Origin: Lentisphaeria bacterium
GTDB taxonomy: Bacteria; Verrucomicrobiota; Lentisphaeria; JABSQK01; UBA12247
Reading direction: 5' to 3'
Length of the DNA stretch: 6,504 nucleotides
NCBI GenBank assembly: GCA_003477185.1
Contig: DMTJ01000526.1
Coordinates: 1-6,504 of the forward strand
In this document: piece after piece, positions 6,358 to 6,504 of the stretch
Layout of the letters: every line of letters starts with the position of its first letter
How positions within the stretch are numbered: position 1 is the first letter of the stretch
Translations under genes and position numbers: made by a program
The notes under the pieces: generated by a model
What the model saw: the letters and a program-made list of their open reading frames with translations, nothing else
Database searches by the model: none
Told to the model about the DNA's origin: nothing

Positions 6358-6504
6358 ATTGTATCTCCGGTTTCTCTGTTGAGACGGCGGCGTAATAGGG
6401 CAAGGATACGGTGCCGATCCGTCCTCCGCAGGCAAAGTGCCATACTTGTATTGCTCTCTCAAAAACTTACACTTTTCCATCTAATACCGAGCGTCAAAAA
6501 CGGG
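6358..6504. other. Leader or intergenic stretch upstream of the large gene
   Basis: About 147 bases at the right edge contain no convincing gene. On the minus strand an in-frame TAG at 6483-6481 directly precedes an ATG at 6480, so the long frame cannot extend beyond 6480. The few codons before the TAG could be the tail of an upstream gene but are too short to judge. No convincing promoter, terminator hairpin or operator was seen. Confidence 0.6.
6365..6368 (-). promoter_or_regulatory. Ribosome binding site for the start at 6357
   Basis: GGAG, seven bases before the ATG, is the reason for preferring the 6357 start over the upstream in-frame ATG at 6480. Confidence 0.75.

Noticed and set aside
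6469..6497. Possible sigma-70-like promoter upstream of the gene on the minus strand
   Set aside because: TTGACG (6497-6492) is a fair -35 box, but the hexamer 17 bases later (AAGTGT) matches the -10 consensus at only two positions. The Bacteroidetes-type alternative, with a TAAG-T-rich box, has the wrong spacing to a TTTG.

Overview
The window is almost completely filled by one minus-strand reading frame. It opens with an ATG at 6357, behind a good ribosome binding site and ahead of a Sec-type signal peptide. It then runs without a stop codon to the left edge of the window (position 1), so at least 2119 residues are visible and the C-terminus lies outside. I followed the frame with in-phase checkpoints along its whole length and found no frameshift or stop. 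The many shorter open frames on both strands are shadows of this gene.

In protein order (right to left on the plus strand) the product contains: a signal peptide; a glycoside hydrolase family 31 (GH31) enzyme with its N-terminal beta domain, TIM barrel and C-terminal beta subdomain (about residues 32-735); a beta-rich region (about 744-1090), an alpha-helical region (about 1091-1480) and a further beta-rich region (about 1481-1680), none of which I can assign to a family; a short basic linker followed by what looks like a second signal peptide (1686-1710); an F5/8 type C (discoidin, CBM32-like) carbohydrate-binding domain (about 1711-1842); an Ig-like domain of the type at the N-terminus of GH9 cellulases (about 1862-1950); and the start of a further domain cut off by the window edge.

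The most notable point is the junction near 1278. A second Shine-Dalgarno sequence, an ATG and a hydrophobic segment ending in a signal-peptidase-like site lie in the middle of the open frame. This is how the start of a separate secreted-protein gene would look, yet no stop separates it from the upstream part. Either two neighbouring genes for secreted carbohydrate-active enzymes have been fused in frame, or a stop or a base has been lost (biologically or in assembly), or the product is a true giant polyprotein that can also be restarted internally.

The right end (6358-6504) is a leader or intergenic stretch with no convincing gene. The GC-rich composition, very long secreted multidomain glycosidase and F5/8C domain suggest a polysaccharide-degrading bacterium, for example Verrucomicrobiota, Planctomycetota, Acidobacteriota or a relative. 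That assignment is weak inference; no RNA gene or taxonomic marker is present. No tRNA, rRNA, CRISPR array, insertion sequence or clear terminator was seen.
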